Assembly: GCA_965262785.1 (NCBI GenBank)
Contig: OZ253559.1
Coordinates: 3,038,001-3,102,000, forward strand
DNA: 64,000 nt
Reading direction: 5' to 3'
From: G965218495 sp965262785
Lineage (GTDB): Bacteria > Bacteroidota > Rhodothermia > Rhodothermales > Bin80
The position numbers and the translations under genes are program-made. This document shows, in pieces, positions 45,774 to 54,440 of this stretch. The notes beneath the pieces are model-generated. The model made no database searches, was not told where the DNA came from, and saw nothing but the letters and a program-made list of their open reading frames with translations. Within the stretch, counting starts at the first letter, position 1; each line of letters starts with the position of its first letter.

Positions 45774-46005
45774 GCAATGAGTGGATGAGATGGCAGCTCA
45801 TGGACGCGGCCTGCCTAAGCAGTGGAGCTGATGGTGCGATGGGTGCAGGCACGCTCGGAGCATAGATGCCCGGCACCCGTGCAGTAAGCACCAGCGCGCG
45901 CGCCAGGCCATGGTGGCACAGGATGGAGATGGCCTGGCTGTGCAGGCCACTGAGCCACCGCTGGCGCCACCGGCCATAGCGATGGGTGTCCTGGCAATCG
46001 AGCAC
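45742..46005 (-). CDS. possible small protein between the HTH and recombinase genes
   Basis: An 87-codon frame (GTG start) bridges the gap between the helix-turn-helix gene and the recombinase and overlaps the recombinase start. A different frame beginning ATG 46013 overlaps the HTH stop (ATGA) and codes 71 residues to 45798. Neither shows a known domain. At most one is real; the tight spacing is the only support. Confidence 0.2.
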   Translation of the reverse strand: MLDCQDTHRYGRWRQRWLSGLHSQAISILCHHGLARALVLTARVPGIYAPSVPAPIAPSAPLLRQAASMSCHLIHSLRVAYAQTLIP

Positions 46006-46009
46006 TGCG

Positions 46010-46462
46010 TCATGAGCGCTTTCCGGAGTTTTTTTTTGACAGCGCCCGGTGAAGGCCGCTGAAGTGGATGGTCACATCGAAGCGTTCGCGTATCAGCTCG
46101 GCGAGTTTGCGGACGCTGACGGCGCCATGCGTGGCCCGGTAGTCCTCGGCAAAATCCAGGATCTCGGGGGTGATCTTGCGGGGTCCCCGTGGCCCGCGGC
46201 GCCCCGGAATCAGGGCCTGCAGGCCGCCTTTCCGGAAGGCGCGCTTTGCGCGCACACAGGTAGGTACGGACATGCCGAACCGGGCCGCAGTCTCTTCGAG
46301 GGTCGTGTCTTTCTTATGAGAGCGTATCATCTCGTAGCGGACCTGCAGGAGGTCTCGCGGATCGAAGAAGGGGCTGCCTTCAAACAGGGGATCGGAGACC
46401 GCTTCCGGGTGCGGGTTGAGGGTTCCGGACTTGCGTAGGCGTTCGCTTTTGTTGTTGGGCAT
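46010..46462 (-). CDS. helix-turn-helix protein of serine-recombinase element 1
   Basis: About 150 residues from ATG 46462 (the frame is open to 46615; ATG 46486 is also possible). The start MPNNKSERLRKSGTLNPHPE and SPFFDPRDLLQVRYEM are shared with a family I know as companions of such recombinases. The helix-turn-helix is LEETAARFGMSVPTCVRAKR, followed by a second one (AVSVRKLAELIRERFDVTI). It likely binds the element ends or regulates the recombinase. Confidence 0.75.
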   Translation of the reverse strand: MPNNKSERLRKSGTLNPHPEAVSDPLFEGSPFFDPRDLLQVRYEMIRSHKKDTTLEETAARFGMSVPTCVRAKRAFRKGGLQALIPGRRGPRGPRKITPEILDFAEDYRATHGAVSVRKLAELIRERFDVTIHFSGLHRALSKKNSGKRS

Positions 46463-46601
46463 ACCGTCAGAAGTATTGATCACCATGGAATATACACACT
46501 GCTTCGGAATGCGACAACAATACGCACAGAACAGCGATATATTGGAGCTATATGACGCTTCATTTGCAGTAATGTTGCGTAATTCTTGATCATATGTTGA
46601 A

Positions 46602-46964
46602 TTAATGGTGATCATCCAGAAGTGTGTCCACCAGCGACCTCAGTGCCACAAGATCGTCTGCCCGAAAGAGTGCACGGCCCGCCGATGCCCGCTCGAAGTC
46701 GTCTACCACGCGCAAGTCTGTCCACGCTCTGGGCAAGCACCGCAGCGTGTCCTCATCCACGATGCAGCGCACCAGCTGCACTTTGCCGGTCGTCAGGCAG
46801 TATTGGCGCGGGAATCTGCGTCCGCGCCATGGATGGAAGGGATGCGTGACTTCCACCTGGTCATCTGAGCCGGCCGCCGCGACATGCTGCCGCCGTCCGG
46901 CATCCGGCAAGGATGATCCGCTGGCTTGGGCTAACGATGATTCCGGCTGCTTCGCATTTGGCAA
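46602..46964 (-). CDS. DUF5372 family protein of serine-recombinase element 1
   Basis: 120 residues. The domain is VTHPFHPWRGRRFPRQYC, then VQLVRCIVDEDTLRCLPRAW and FRADDLVALRSLVDTLL, matching DUF5372, a small domain usually found beside serine recombinases. The first 35 residues look unstructured. It starts 11 bases inside the right boundary of the element and heads its three-gene minus-strand operon. Function unknown. Confidence 0.75.
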   Translation of the reverse strand: MPNAKQPESSLAQASGSSLPDAGRRQHVAAAGSDDQVEVTHPFHPWRGRRFPRQYCLTTGKVQLVRCIVDEDTLRCLPRAWTDLRVVDDFERASAGRALFRADDLVALRSLVDTLLDDHH

Positions 46965-46975
46965 CCTGAGATAAG

Positions 46976-47779
46976 GCCCCAGCGGAACAAGCCGTGAAGC
47001 TGGTCGGGGGGTGGATTCTGGCGAAGCTCCACGATCGCCGGTTCTTCAGCATTGCGGAGCTCAATAAAGCGATTGCCCCGCTACTGGAAGAGCTTAACGA
47101 CAAGCCCTTCCAGAAAAAGTCCGGCTCACGACGCAGTCATTTTGTGGAGCGCGACTTGCCCGCCATGCGTGCACTGCCAGCCGTGCCGTTCACCTACAGG
47201 GACTGGAAGAAGCTGACCGTCCATATCGATTACCACATACAGCTGGACCACGCCTACTACAGCGTCCCCTACCGCTATGCGCGCAAGAAAGTGGATGTCT
47301 GCATCACGGAAAACGTGGTGGAATGCTTCCTGAAGTCAAAGCTCATCGCCGCTCATGCGCGCTTGCGGCAGCGGGGACAGCGCAGCACACATAACGATCA
47401 CATGCCCAAGGGGCATCGCCAGTTTATCGATCAGGAATACCACCTGGACCAGACCCGCAAGATTGGACCTGATACCTCGGCGCTGGCCTTTGCAATCCTG
47501 GCAAACCGCAAGCGCCCGGAGCACGGCTACCGCACGATCATGGGGCTTGTACGGCTACAACACACCTATCCGAAGGAGCGCCTGGAAGCGGCCTGTCGCC
47601 TTGCACTAAAGCTCGGCACCTACAACTATCCCAGTGTCGCTGCCCTGCTTAAGAGCGGGCGTGACCTGCGGGAAGCGCCCGCGGCCAATCCCCCAGCCAT
47701 CCTGCATGAAAACCTTCGCGGCGGAGATTACTTCGCCGACGGATCACTGTTTGCCAACCCTGAACCTGAAACGCCCTGA
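46976..47779 (+). pseudogene. istA: IS21 transposase IstA, C-terminal part
   Basis: 267 codons plus stop in the same phase as the N-terminal part once the inserted element is removed. AEQAVKLVGGWILAKLHDRRFFS carries the catalytic Glu region (E then Q-A-V), and ELNDKPFQKKSGSRRSHF is the conserved IstA block. As it stands, a GTG at 46994 could start a short product. The stop is four bases before istB. Confidence 0.9.
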
Positions 47780-47783
47780 GCCT

Positions 47784-48536
47784 ATGCTACACCATCCCAT
47801 TATTGACAAACTCGAACAACTTCGCTTCTACGGCATGGCCAACGCGCTGCGTGATCAGTTGGCACAGCCCGAAAGCGACCGGCTGAGCTTCATGGAGCGC
47901 ATAGGCCTCATGGTCGATCGGGAAGCCAGTGCCCGCGCAAACAGAGCCCTGAAGCTTCGATTGCGGCGCGCGCACTTGCACCAGGCGGCCTGCATCGAAG
48001 ATTTGGACTTTTGCGCGCCGCGCGGGCTGGATCAAAGGCTGATGCTCGATCTGGCCAGTTGCGACTGGATCCGCCACCATCTCAATGTGATCATTACCGG
48101 CCCCACCGGTGCGGGCAAGAGCTTCATTGCCTGTGCCCTCGCCCACAAGGCATGCCTGGAAGGCTTCAAGGCCCGCTACCACCGCCTGCCGCGCCTGCTC
48201 GAAGAACTCGCGCTCGCCCGCGCGAGCGGCCGCTATCTGCAAGTCCTGCACACGCTGTCCCGGCTGGATGTGCTCGTGCTCGATGATTGGGGCCTGCAAA
48301 GTGTGACGAGCGCGCAGCAGGAATGCCTCTTTCAGATTCTCGATGACCGGATCCAGAAACGCTCCACAATCGCTACCGGTCAAATGCCGGTCGAACACTG
48401 GCACGAGACCATGCCTAACCCCACGCTCGCGGACGCCATCCTCGACCGGCTCGTACAACCCGCCTACCGCATCAAACTCAAAGGCGAATCGATGCGAAAA
48501 CGACTGCTGAAAACGCCAGCCCACACGCATCAATAA
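47784..48536 (+). CDS. istB: IS21 helper ATPase IstB
   Basis: 250 residues, AAA+ ATPase related to DnaC, which selects targets and stimulates IstA. Walker A is GPTGAGKS in NVIITGPTGAGKSFIACALA, Walker B is VLVLDDWG, and a sensor-like STIATGQMPVEHWHE is present. ATG 47784 follows the istA stop. Intact, so only the istA break prevents IS21 activity. Confidence 0.93.
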   Translation: MLHHPIIDKLEQLRFYGMANALRDQLAQPESDRLSFMERIGLMVDREASARANRALKLRLRRAHLHQAACIEDLDFCAPRGLDQRLMLDLASCDWIRHHLNVIITGPTGAGKSFIACALAHKACLEGFKARYHRLPRLLEELALARASGRYLQVLHTLSRLDVLVLDDWGLQSVTSAQQECLFQILDDRIQKRSTIATGQMPVEHWHETMPNPTLADAILDRLVQPAYRIKLKGESMRKRLLKTPAHTHQ

Positions 48537-48603
48537 AATCCGTAAACTCGTTCAATTCAACCTCCGAAAACATGCATCTAACCCAGCGCGTCCACATGGC
48601 TGC

Positions 48604-48647
48604 AGGGTGGTAACTTTAAATCAGATTACCCTGGCACTTTCGTCAGA
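48604..48647 (-). repeat. IS21 right-end repeats
   Basis: Read on the minus strand from 48647, TCTGACGAAAGTGCCAGGG and then TCTGATTTAAAGTTACC-type sequence mirror the left-end units, though more diverged. They mark the IS21 right end. Confidence 0.75.
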
Positions 48648-49341
48648 ATACACACTCGCTGTCAAGCACTAACCCCCGCTCGCTCTTGTAGATCGATGTT
48701 AGTCCAAAGTTGTACAGGATGTCTAGTGACAGTGACCACGAACTTGACGTTGCTATGTTTATGCCGGCACCGCCCACTATCCCTAAGTCCGTTGCCCGTA
48801 GGATTCTCCTGTCGACGCAAGGTTCAGAACGCGTGATGGCGGCTCCTCTCTGCGTGTGCTTGGTGATCTCGCTGAATCCGCAGTTGACTCTAAAGGAGAG
48901 TGCCGGACCGATAGTGACGTGAGGCGATAGCTTGTCCTGCACGTTGCGGCTTAGCATAAGTAGCAGGGGTAATTCGAAGTAGTCGATATTTTGTGCAACC
49001 CTTAATACGGAAGGGGACAAATCGTCAAGATCCAAGTCGCGAAAAACCTGTCGAAAGAGAATGCCCTTTTGCGCATAAGCTGCGCCGAATTGCTATCCAA
49101 TATTGGGCGCAAGCTGCATGAGAGCCGATACCCCAGCTCTGTACCCAATTCGATAGCCAAATTCACTCTCTGGCACGCGCCCAGGCAGGCTGGCAGGATT
49201 CCTAACGAGGGTCGAGTGGCTGGTGCCAGCATGAACCAAAACGGTCAACTGCCCTCGCGCACTGTTCGTCAAAGGTAGGCCGACGAATACAAGCAGGAGA
49301 AGCAATGGAAGCTTCTGGGCAAAGCTAGGTGCAAAATGCAT
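48643..49341 (-). pseudogene. PorT-like outer-membrane beta-barrel gene, broken by a stop and by IS21
   Basis: Reading starts at ATG 49341 with a signal peptide (KLPLLLLLVFVGLPLTNSARG) and barrel strands (LTVLVHAGTSHSTLV; EFGYRIGYRAGVSAL). An in-frame TAG at 49093-49095 interrupts it, after which the same frame continues with typical barrel sequence (YFELPLLLMLSRNV; LSPHVTIGPALSFRVNCGF; DLGIVGGAGINIA; SWSLSLDILYNFGL). It ends artificially at TGA 48643-48645 inside the IS21 end, so the true C-terminus is lost. Confidence 0.75.
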
Positions 49342-49539
49342 AGGGCTGAGTCTTAAGAGGACTTCAAATGCAGGAATGAAACAAATAGCAATGGGTTCCG
49401 CCAAGAAACGTCGAATCGACTCGCATCCGACAACCTGAGACGATGACCGGTTATTGACCAATAAGAGAAGGGACTCACATAGAATAGTTGAGCAGCTTTG
49501 CGATTCTACGTCGTGAGAAAATGTCGGCATAGGCCATAC

Positions 49540-49985
49540 AGCAACCTTGTTCAGAGGCTTTCTTTCGGCAGCTGGCGCCGCTTCCGCTCGACACGCTGGC
49601 AACAGTCCCTGCCAGCCCAAGACCGCAAGACCCGTTGCACGAATGCTCTTGGCCGCATTGACTTCCCAGCCCTCGGCGTGACCGCAGTTTGCGCAACGAA
49701 AGGTGGGCCCCGACAAGCCGATAGATTCTGCAGGACGTTCGCCACACGCGCGGAAGGTCTGCGTCATGTGGTGCGGCGATACTTTCACCAGCTTGCCTCC
49801 AGCGCTCTCAGCCTTGCAGGTAAGCTGCGTACTGATTTGCCCCAACGACTGCGCCAGCATCGCGCGGTTCAGCCCGCGCTTCCTGAAGCCTCCATGGACC
49901 GTCAAGTGCTCGAGCCTCAAGTCCTCCAGCACGAGATTTGCGCTATGGTCTCTAGCCCGGGTTTACCATTTGGACGCTCAGATCT
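49540..49985 (-). pseudogene. remnant of an IS200/IS605-type TnpB
   Basis: Minus-strand sequence resembling the C-terminal third of TnpB: VLEDLRLEHLTVHG, GLNRAMLAQSLGQISTQL, KLVKVSPHHMTQTFRACGE, then FRCANCGHAEGWEVNAAKSI. In intact TnpB the zinc ribbon has two CxxC pairs and the last motif is DRDxNAA; here one Cys is Phe and the RuvC-III Asp region is changed (GWEVNAA). No N-terminal domain is present and the frame runs on without a stop into unrelated sequence. Confidence 0.65.
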
Positions 49986-50217
49986 AAATGAATTCGTAGC
50001 TCGAACGAGTAAATATAGGGAAAGGTCCCCACTTTGAACTCTATGTCGACCTGTTTTGCACACTTTTGGTGTCTGTATGCGCCGGTGGCGCTCCACTTCT
50101 GAACATTTTAAACTAGATCTAATAATGTAGTGCCATAATCGTACTTACGTGGTTGTATACACCGCGACCGGTGACTATATTGGCTTCAGGGCCATCTCAA
50201 CCACGCCGTACACTACT

Positions 50218-50926
50218 ATGTTTATACGCCGCGCACTCACGCGTACCGGAGCGGACGGTACGCGCTACTACACCTTTCGGCTGTGTCAAGCCAAGCGGGA
50301 GGGAGACCGGGTGCGACAACGGACGCTGCTGAATCTCGGCGCACATTTCAAGGTCGATAAGAAGCACTGGCGATGTCTGTGCCAGCGTATTGAGACGGTG
50401 CTGATGGGACAGCTCGAGCTATGGCCGGACTTGTCCGCTCACATAGAAGGCGAAGCGCAGCGCATCGCGGCCCTGTTGGCGGCGCGTGGCGCGGAGGTGA
50501 TCGAGCCTACCGACCGCAACGGGGCCGTGGCAGACTGGCGTGTGGTCAATGCCAACGCCATCAAGACGATCCGATCGCGTACGGTGGGCGTGGAGCACGT
50601 AGGGCTATGGGCTATGGAGCAGTTGAAGATGCCCACGCTCTTTGACAGGCTGCAGATGACCCCCTCCATGCGGCGCGCTGCCATTGGCAGCATCATCGGA
50701 CGCTTGGCGCAGCCGGGCAGTGAACGGGCCACCAAGCATTGGCTGGAGCGCAACAGTGGCCTGGACGAGTTTGTGGGCGGTTCCTATGAAGCGATGGGAC
50801 CCATGCACCTCTATCGGGCAAGCGACCTGCTCGTGCGGCATCAGCAAGCCATAGAGCAGCACCTCTTTACGCAGGCGCTGGATCTGTTTGCTGCGCGTCC
50901 AACGGTCACGCTTTACGATCTGACCA
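50218..50926 (+). pseudogene. IS1634-type transposase, N-terminal part
   Basis: Starts at ATG 50218 (MFIRRALTRTGADGTRYYTF, then VRQRTLLNLG, the usual IS1634 opening); the frame opens at 50149. It reaches VTLYDLTTTW, where the family continues YDLTNTxxEG, and is interrupted right after the ACC codon (50923-50925). It resumes in the same phase at 53123. Joined, the protein would be about 603 residues, normal for IS1634. Confidence 0.85.
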
Positions 50927-52587
50927 CAACGTGGAATCAAAAGTTCCGTGGCGCTATCGCTCGATCGCGGCGGCGGACTGGAGCCTGGTGCGGCGTCGGG
51001 ATCTGCTGAAGGCGTGAGCGGTATGCAATGGCACACCGTGACGTCGGTCTTGCCGACGCGTACTTCGCTAACCAGTAGTCGAATCAGCTGCTGACGCTCC
51101 GTGATGGACAATGCTTTTTCGCCTTCGGACATCCGCGCCAGGAATTGCTGCACACTATGGGCAAGCGTCAGGGTTGTCGAGCGGTCCAGCTCCTGGGCCT
51201 GCAGCGTTTTGAGCTCGGATTCAATCGCCCGCTGACGCGTACGCAACGGTCCGGTTCGCGTACGTAACGCATCCAGACTGAGCAGACTTTCCTGGTACGC
51301 GTCAATCAGCCGCCGGCTTTTTGCTTCACACTGGGTGCGCTCCTTCTGCAATTCGTCCATACGGCGCTGTACAGGACCTTGGTCCTTGGCCGCCTGGATG
51401 CGGCGACGAATCTCGTTCTGAATGAGGTCGGGGCTCTTGAGCACCTCCATCACCGCATTCCACACCGCTTCGTCGAGATCCTGGACATTGGCGTAAGGGT
51501 TGTCACAGACCGCGCCGTCAGGAAATTGCCAGGAGTTGGTCCCCAAACACCGGTAGTAATGGTTGCGCCTGCCTTTGGGAGCGTGGCGTGACATCGCATA
51601 CCCGCACTGCGCACAGACACAGAGTCCCTGCAAGAGCGAAGGCGTGCGCGTGTTGCGGGGGGAGAAGCGCCGGTTCGTCTTGCGTTGCGCTTGCGCACGC
51701 TGGAAGGTCTGCTCATCTACGATGGCGGGCACCGGCAGGATGATCCATTCTTCGCGCGGACGAGTCGTGCGCCCGTTCAAACGCCGGACGGCCCCCTTCT
51801 TGCTGCGTCCGATGCGATTGCGCCGAGCCCGACGGCCCGTGTTCATCGTCTTCTGGTAGGCGGCCCTGCCAATGTAGGCCTCGTTGCGCAGGATGACCGC
51901 CACCGTGGATATACTCCAATGCTTCCCATGCCGGGGCACGTAGCCCAAGGCGCGCAACTTGCGCGTTACCGTCGTCATCGTGCCGTCTTTCTGGATATAC
52001 AGCGAGAAAATCAGACATACCACCGCTGCTTCGGCCGCGTTGATCACCAGCTGTGCTCCACAGGTCTCCGTCTTGCGGATCAGGTCATAGCCGTACGGGG
52101 GCCGGCTGATCATGTTCAGGGAGCCCTGACGTGCCCGATAAATCTTGCCTCGGCGCGAGCGTTCGGCCATCTGCGCACGTTCATACTCGGACAATACGGA
52201 CAGGATCTGACGCAGCAGCACTTGCTGCGGCGTCGCCTCCTCGGGCGCTTCCACGAACACGAGCTTCGTGTCATAGCGCTCGAACTCTTCCTGCAGCAGT
52301 ACCTGATAGGCAAACTTGCGGCTGACCCGGTCCGGCGACAAGGCCAGCACATACGCAAGCACACCTTGGGCGACCTGGTCCCGCAGGGCGTCCAGACCGG
52401 GACGATCCAGGCTCGCACCGCTGTAGCCGTTGTCGGTGAAGATCAACTCCGGCGCGATGGTCCAGCCCAGTTCATGCGCACTGGTGAGTACCGCCTCGAG
52501 CTGGCTCTCAATCGTCTGCTGCCGCCGCTGACTTTCGCTCGAGACGCGCACGTAGGCTGCCGCAATCTTTTGTGCTTCGTGCTTCAT
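50605..52587 (-). CDS. large serine recombinase (element 2), reading through the element boundary
   Basis: About 660 residues from ATG 52587 (the frame opens at 52752). Nucleophile Ser16 in AAAYVRVSSESQ, LALSPDRVSRKFAYQ, and the YERAQMAERSRRGK helix. The Recombinase domain runs from MISRPPYGYDLI to VILRNEAYIGRAAY, with zinc ribbon CVCAQCGYAM and later Cys, and a coiled coil (MDELQKERTQCEAKSRRLID). The conserved part ends near EVRVGKTDVTV. The frame has no stop inside the element: it crosses the ACCA core and adds about 107 residues from the antisense strand of the transposase. In the circle it would instead end after a 23-residue tail. Confidence 0.88.
   Translation of the reverse strand: MKHEAQKIAAAYVRVSSESQRRQQTIESQLEAVLTSAHELGWTIAPELIFTDNGYSGASLDRPGLDALRDQVAQGVLAYVLALSPDRVSRKFAYQVLLQEEFERYDTKLVFVEAPEEATPQQVLLRQILSVLSEYERAQMAERSRRGKIYRARQGSLNMISRPPYGYDLIRKTETCGAQLVINAAEAAVVCLIFSLYIQKDGTMTTVTRKLRALGYVPRHGKHWSISTVAVILRNEAYIGRAAYQKTMNTGRRARRNRIGRSKKGAVRRLNGRTTRPREEWIILPVPAIVDEQTFQRAQAQRKTNRRFSPRNTRTPSLLQGLCVCAQCGYAMSRHAPKGRRNHYYRCLGTNSWQFPDGAVCDNPYANVQDLDEAVWNAVMEVLKSPDLIQNEIRRRIQAAKDQGPVQRRMDELQKERTQCEAKSRRLIDAYQESLLSLDALRTRTGPLRTRQRAIESELKTLQAQELDRSTTLTLAHSVQQFLARMSEGEKALSITERQQLIRLLVSEVRVGKTDVTVCHCIPLTPSADPDAAPGSSPPPRSSDSATELLIPRCGQIVKRDRWTRSKQIQRLRKEVLLYGLLMPHEQVACPIEVHGSHRFIGTAHKLVQATVALQPMLGGPFTARLRQASDDAANGSAPHGGGHLQPVKERGHLQLLHSP
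50927..50943 (+). repeat. left attachment arm of LSR element 2
   Basis: CAACGTGGAATCAAAAG immediately after the ACCA core. Its inverted perfect copy is at 53104-53120, two bases before the other ACCA. Together they define attL/attR arms. Confidence 0.85.
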
Positions 52588-52699
52588 GCGCCGCTGTCTT
52601 GCGCTGTGAGGTTCGGTGGTGTACCAGTAGCGCGTAGGCCTGCTCCAGGCGTTGATGCGCCAGCCGGTTCGGTACGGATAACAGGCGAAGGGGGCCCAT

Positions 52700-53017
52700 T
52701 CACGGTGGATCGTTGTCCAACAAGCGCGCCAGGGCCCGCGCCACCAATACACCGAGGCTCACGCCCGTATGGCGCGCCCGGGCCCGCACACGCGCGAGTA
52801 AGGCCGCAGGGATCCGGACGTTCAGGGGCGCGGTGGCCTCGGCACGAGCCAGAGACGAATCCTCCTGCGCCGCGCGGACATAGCGCCAAGCCTGCGCTCT
52901 GGAGAGCGCGTACCGGGCCGCCAGCATGCGCGCCACCTCCGTAGCGCTGTGCTCTTGGCAGAGCGCTTGGGCTGTGGCCACGCGCGCGGCGCGTTCGGTT
53001 AGGGACGCTCGCTTCAT
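52700..53017 (-). CDS. HTH plus ribbon-helix-helix regulator of LSR element 2
   Basis: 105 residues. The first half contains a helix-turn-helix-like segment (SATEVARMLAARYALSRAQA), the second a ribbon-helix-helix (APLNVRIPAALLARVRARAR and GVSLGVLVARALARLL). Such small DNA binders usually regulate the recombinase or act in directionality. It is the first gene on the minus strand, about 112 bp before the recombinase start. Confidence 0.7.
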   Translation of the reverse strand: MKRASLTERAARVATAQALCQEHSATEVARMLAARYALSRAQAWRYVRAAQEDSSLARAEATAPLNVRIPAALLARVRARARHTGVSLGVLVARALARLLDNDPP

Positions 53018-53103
53018 GTATCATAAGATACAACACGTATATGATCATTTTCAACTTATTCGCCGTGAAGGCCGGGCAATGACACGATCCAGACGGAGTG
53101 GCG

Positions 53104-53120
53104 CTTTTGATTCCACGTTG
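53104..53120 (-). repeat. right attachment arm of LSR element 2
   Basis: Exact inverted copy of 50927-50943, next to TT and the right ACCA core (53123-53126). Confidence 0.85.
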
Positions 53121-53122
53121 TT

Positions 53123-54229
53123 ACCAACACATTTCTGGAGGGTACCGGGGCCAACATAGACAAGGCAAAGCGTGGTCACTCGAAGGAGCGGCGCCGCGAT
53201 TGCCCCTTATTGACCTTGGCCCTGGTCTTGGACGGGAGCGGCTTCGTACGCAAGAGCAAGGTCTTCGCGGGCAATGTGCGGGAGCACCGCACGCTAGAGG
53301 AGATGCTGGAGGTACTGCAGGCGGGTCCGGGGGCGCTCGTGGTGATGGATCGGGGCATAGCGACCGAAGATCGTATACAATGGCTGCAGGCGCAGAAGTA
53401 CCAGTACATCGTGGTCGCGCGGGAGCGCAGGCGGGTCTTTGATCCTGAGGCAGCACAAACACTTACGACGGCCGGTGGTGAGCGTCTATCCCTATACCGG
53501 CAGGTACAGGACGACCAGGTGCGGCTCTATTGCTACTCTGCGTCCCGGGCTGCGAAGGAGCAAGCCATAGTGGCACGGCAGACCGCCGCGTTTGAGCAGG
53601 CCCTGAAGAAACTGTCCGACGGGCTCTCCCGCCCGCGCACGCATAAGCGCCTCGACGTAGTTTCTGAGCGCCTCGGACGGCTGAAGGAGCGATACGGAGG
53701 AATTGGGCAGCATTACACCATCACGGTACAGCCTGACGAAAGCGGCAAGCGCGCGCGCACGGTTGAATGGGAGCAGAGACTGCTACCGGGGTCCATGGCG
53801 ACGCATCCAGGCGTGTACTGCCTGCGCAGCAATTTGGTGAACTGGACCGACGAAGAGTTGTGGCGCACCTACATCCGACTCACCGACTTGGAAGCCGTGT
53901 TCCGAACCCTGAAGTCGGAACTGGGTCTACGACCCATCTACCACTCGACAGGCCTGCGCGCCGAAGGGCATCTGTTCATCTCGGTCATCGCGTATCAGCT
54001 CGTGCAGGTAATCCGTACTCGCCTGCGTAGCCAAGGGGTCTGCTCCAGTTGGACGACGCTTCGAAGCATCCTCCAGCGACAAGCGCGCACGACCAGTGTG
54101 TTCCCGTGCCGCGACGGGCGAACGCTCCATGTGCGCACAACTGCACAGCCCGACCCCGAGCTCCGGTCGATCTATGACGCTTTGGGAATAGATTACAAGC
54201 CCCTCTCCACGAAGAAAACCGTCGTCTGA
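53123..54229 (+). pseudogene. IS1634-type transposase, C-terminal part
   Basis: 368 codons plus stop. Begins TNTFLEGTGANIDKAKRGHS after the ACC codon shared with the left part. The DDE core includes LTLALVLDGSGFV, LVVMDRGIATEDRI with an Asp, and LTDLEAVFRTLKSELGLRPI with the Glu, then FISVIAYQLVQ. A short product could start at TTG 53210. The family is clear; the gene is split only by LSR element 2. Confidence 0.87.
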
Positions 54230-54440
54230 TCGGCGGTACCAACAGTCCCTCTGTAATCCATTGTAGTGCCAGAAGAGGCATTTAAGGGTGACGTATGTCC
54301 CTGAATATAAAGGCCTTGTGAAAAGTGCATGTAGGGTCGGCGGGAGGCGCACCTGCCTTAGGATCCGGTGGCCATTCCGTCGCTTTCGCTCCGGGCCGCA
54401 GTCCGGCTTCCATCACCGTGTTTCCTCCCGCCGCCCACCG

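Larger units (their letters stand above)
43674..46975 (-). mobile_element. large-serine-recombinase mobile element 1 (about 3.3 kb) inside istA
   Basis: Both junctions contain AAG (43671-43673 and 46973-46975), consistent with a 2-3 nt crossover core. Removing 43674-46975 joins istA codon AAG to GCC with the frame and family sequence intact (KPRDK then APAEQAVKLVGGW). It encodes, on the minus strand, a DUF5372 protein, a helix-turn-helix protein and a 689-residue recombinase. The element ends show no long inverted repeats, only CGCAT/ATGCG arms about 20 bp each side of the would-be attP core. Confidence 0.88.
42728..48647 (+). mobile_element. IS21-family element, interrupted by a serine-recombinase element
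   Basis: The left end has three tandem copies of a TCTGATTGAA(A/G)GTGCC-type repeat at 42728-42793; the right end (about 48604-48647) has two diverged inverted copies. Multiple end repeats are a hallmark of IS21. Genes are istA (split) and istB. Without the 3.3-kb insert the element would be about 2.6 kb. No clear target duplication is seen. The right end truncates a beta-barrel gene. Confidence 0.88.
50927..53126 (-). mobile_element. large-serine-recombinase mobile element 2 (2.2 kb) inside an IS1634 transposase
   Basis: Both boundaries carry ACCA (50923-50926 and 53123-53126). Removing the insert restores YDLTNTFLEGTG in frame. The two ends carry a perfect 17-bp inverted repeat: CAACGTGGAATCAAAAG at 50927-50943 and its complement at 53104-53120. 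In the circular form they would form a palindrome around TTACCA, as expected for an attP. It encodes a ribbon-helix-helix protein and a serine recombinase, both on the minus strand. Confidence 0.9.

Noticed and set aside
51685..52944. 419-codon frame antisense to the element 2 recombinase
   Set aside because: Shadow of a recombinase with clear motifs; no recognisable features and rich in Arg, Pro and His.
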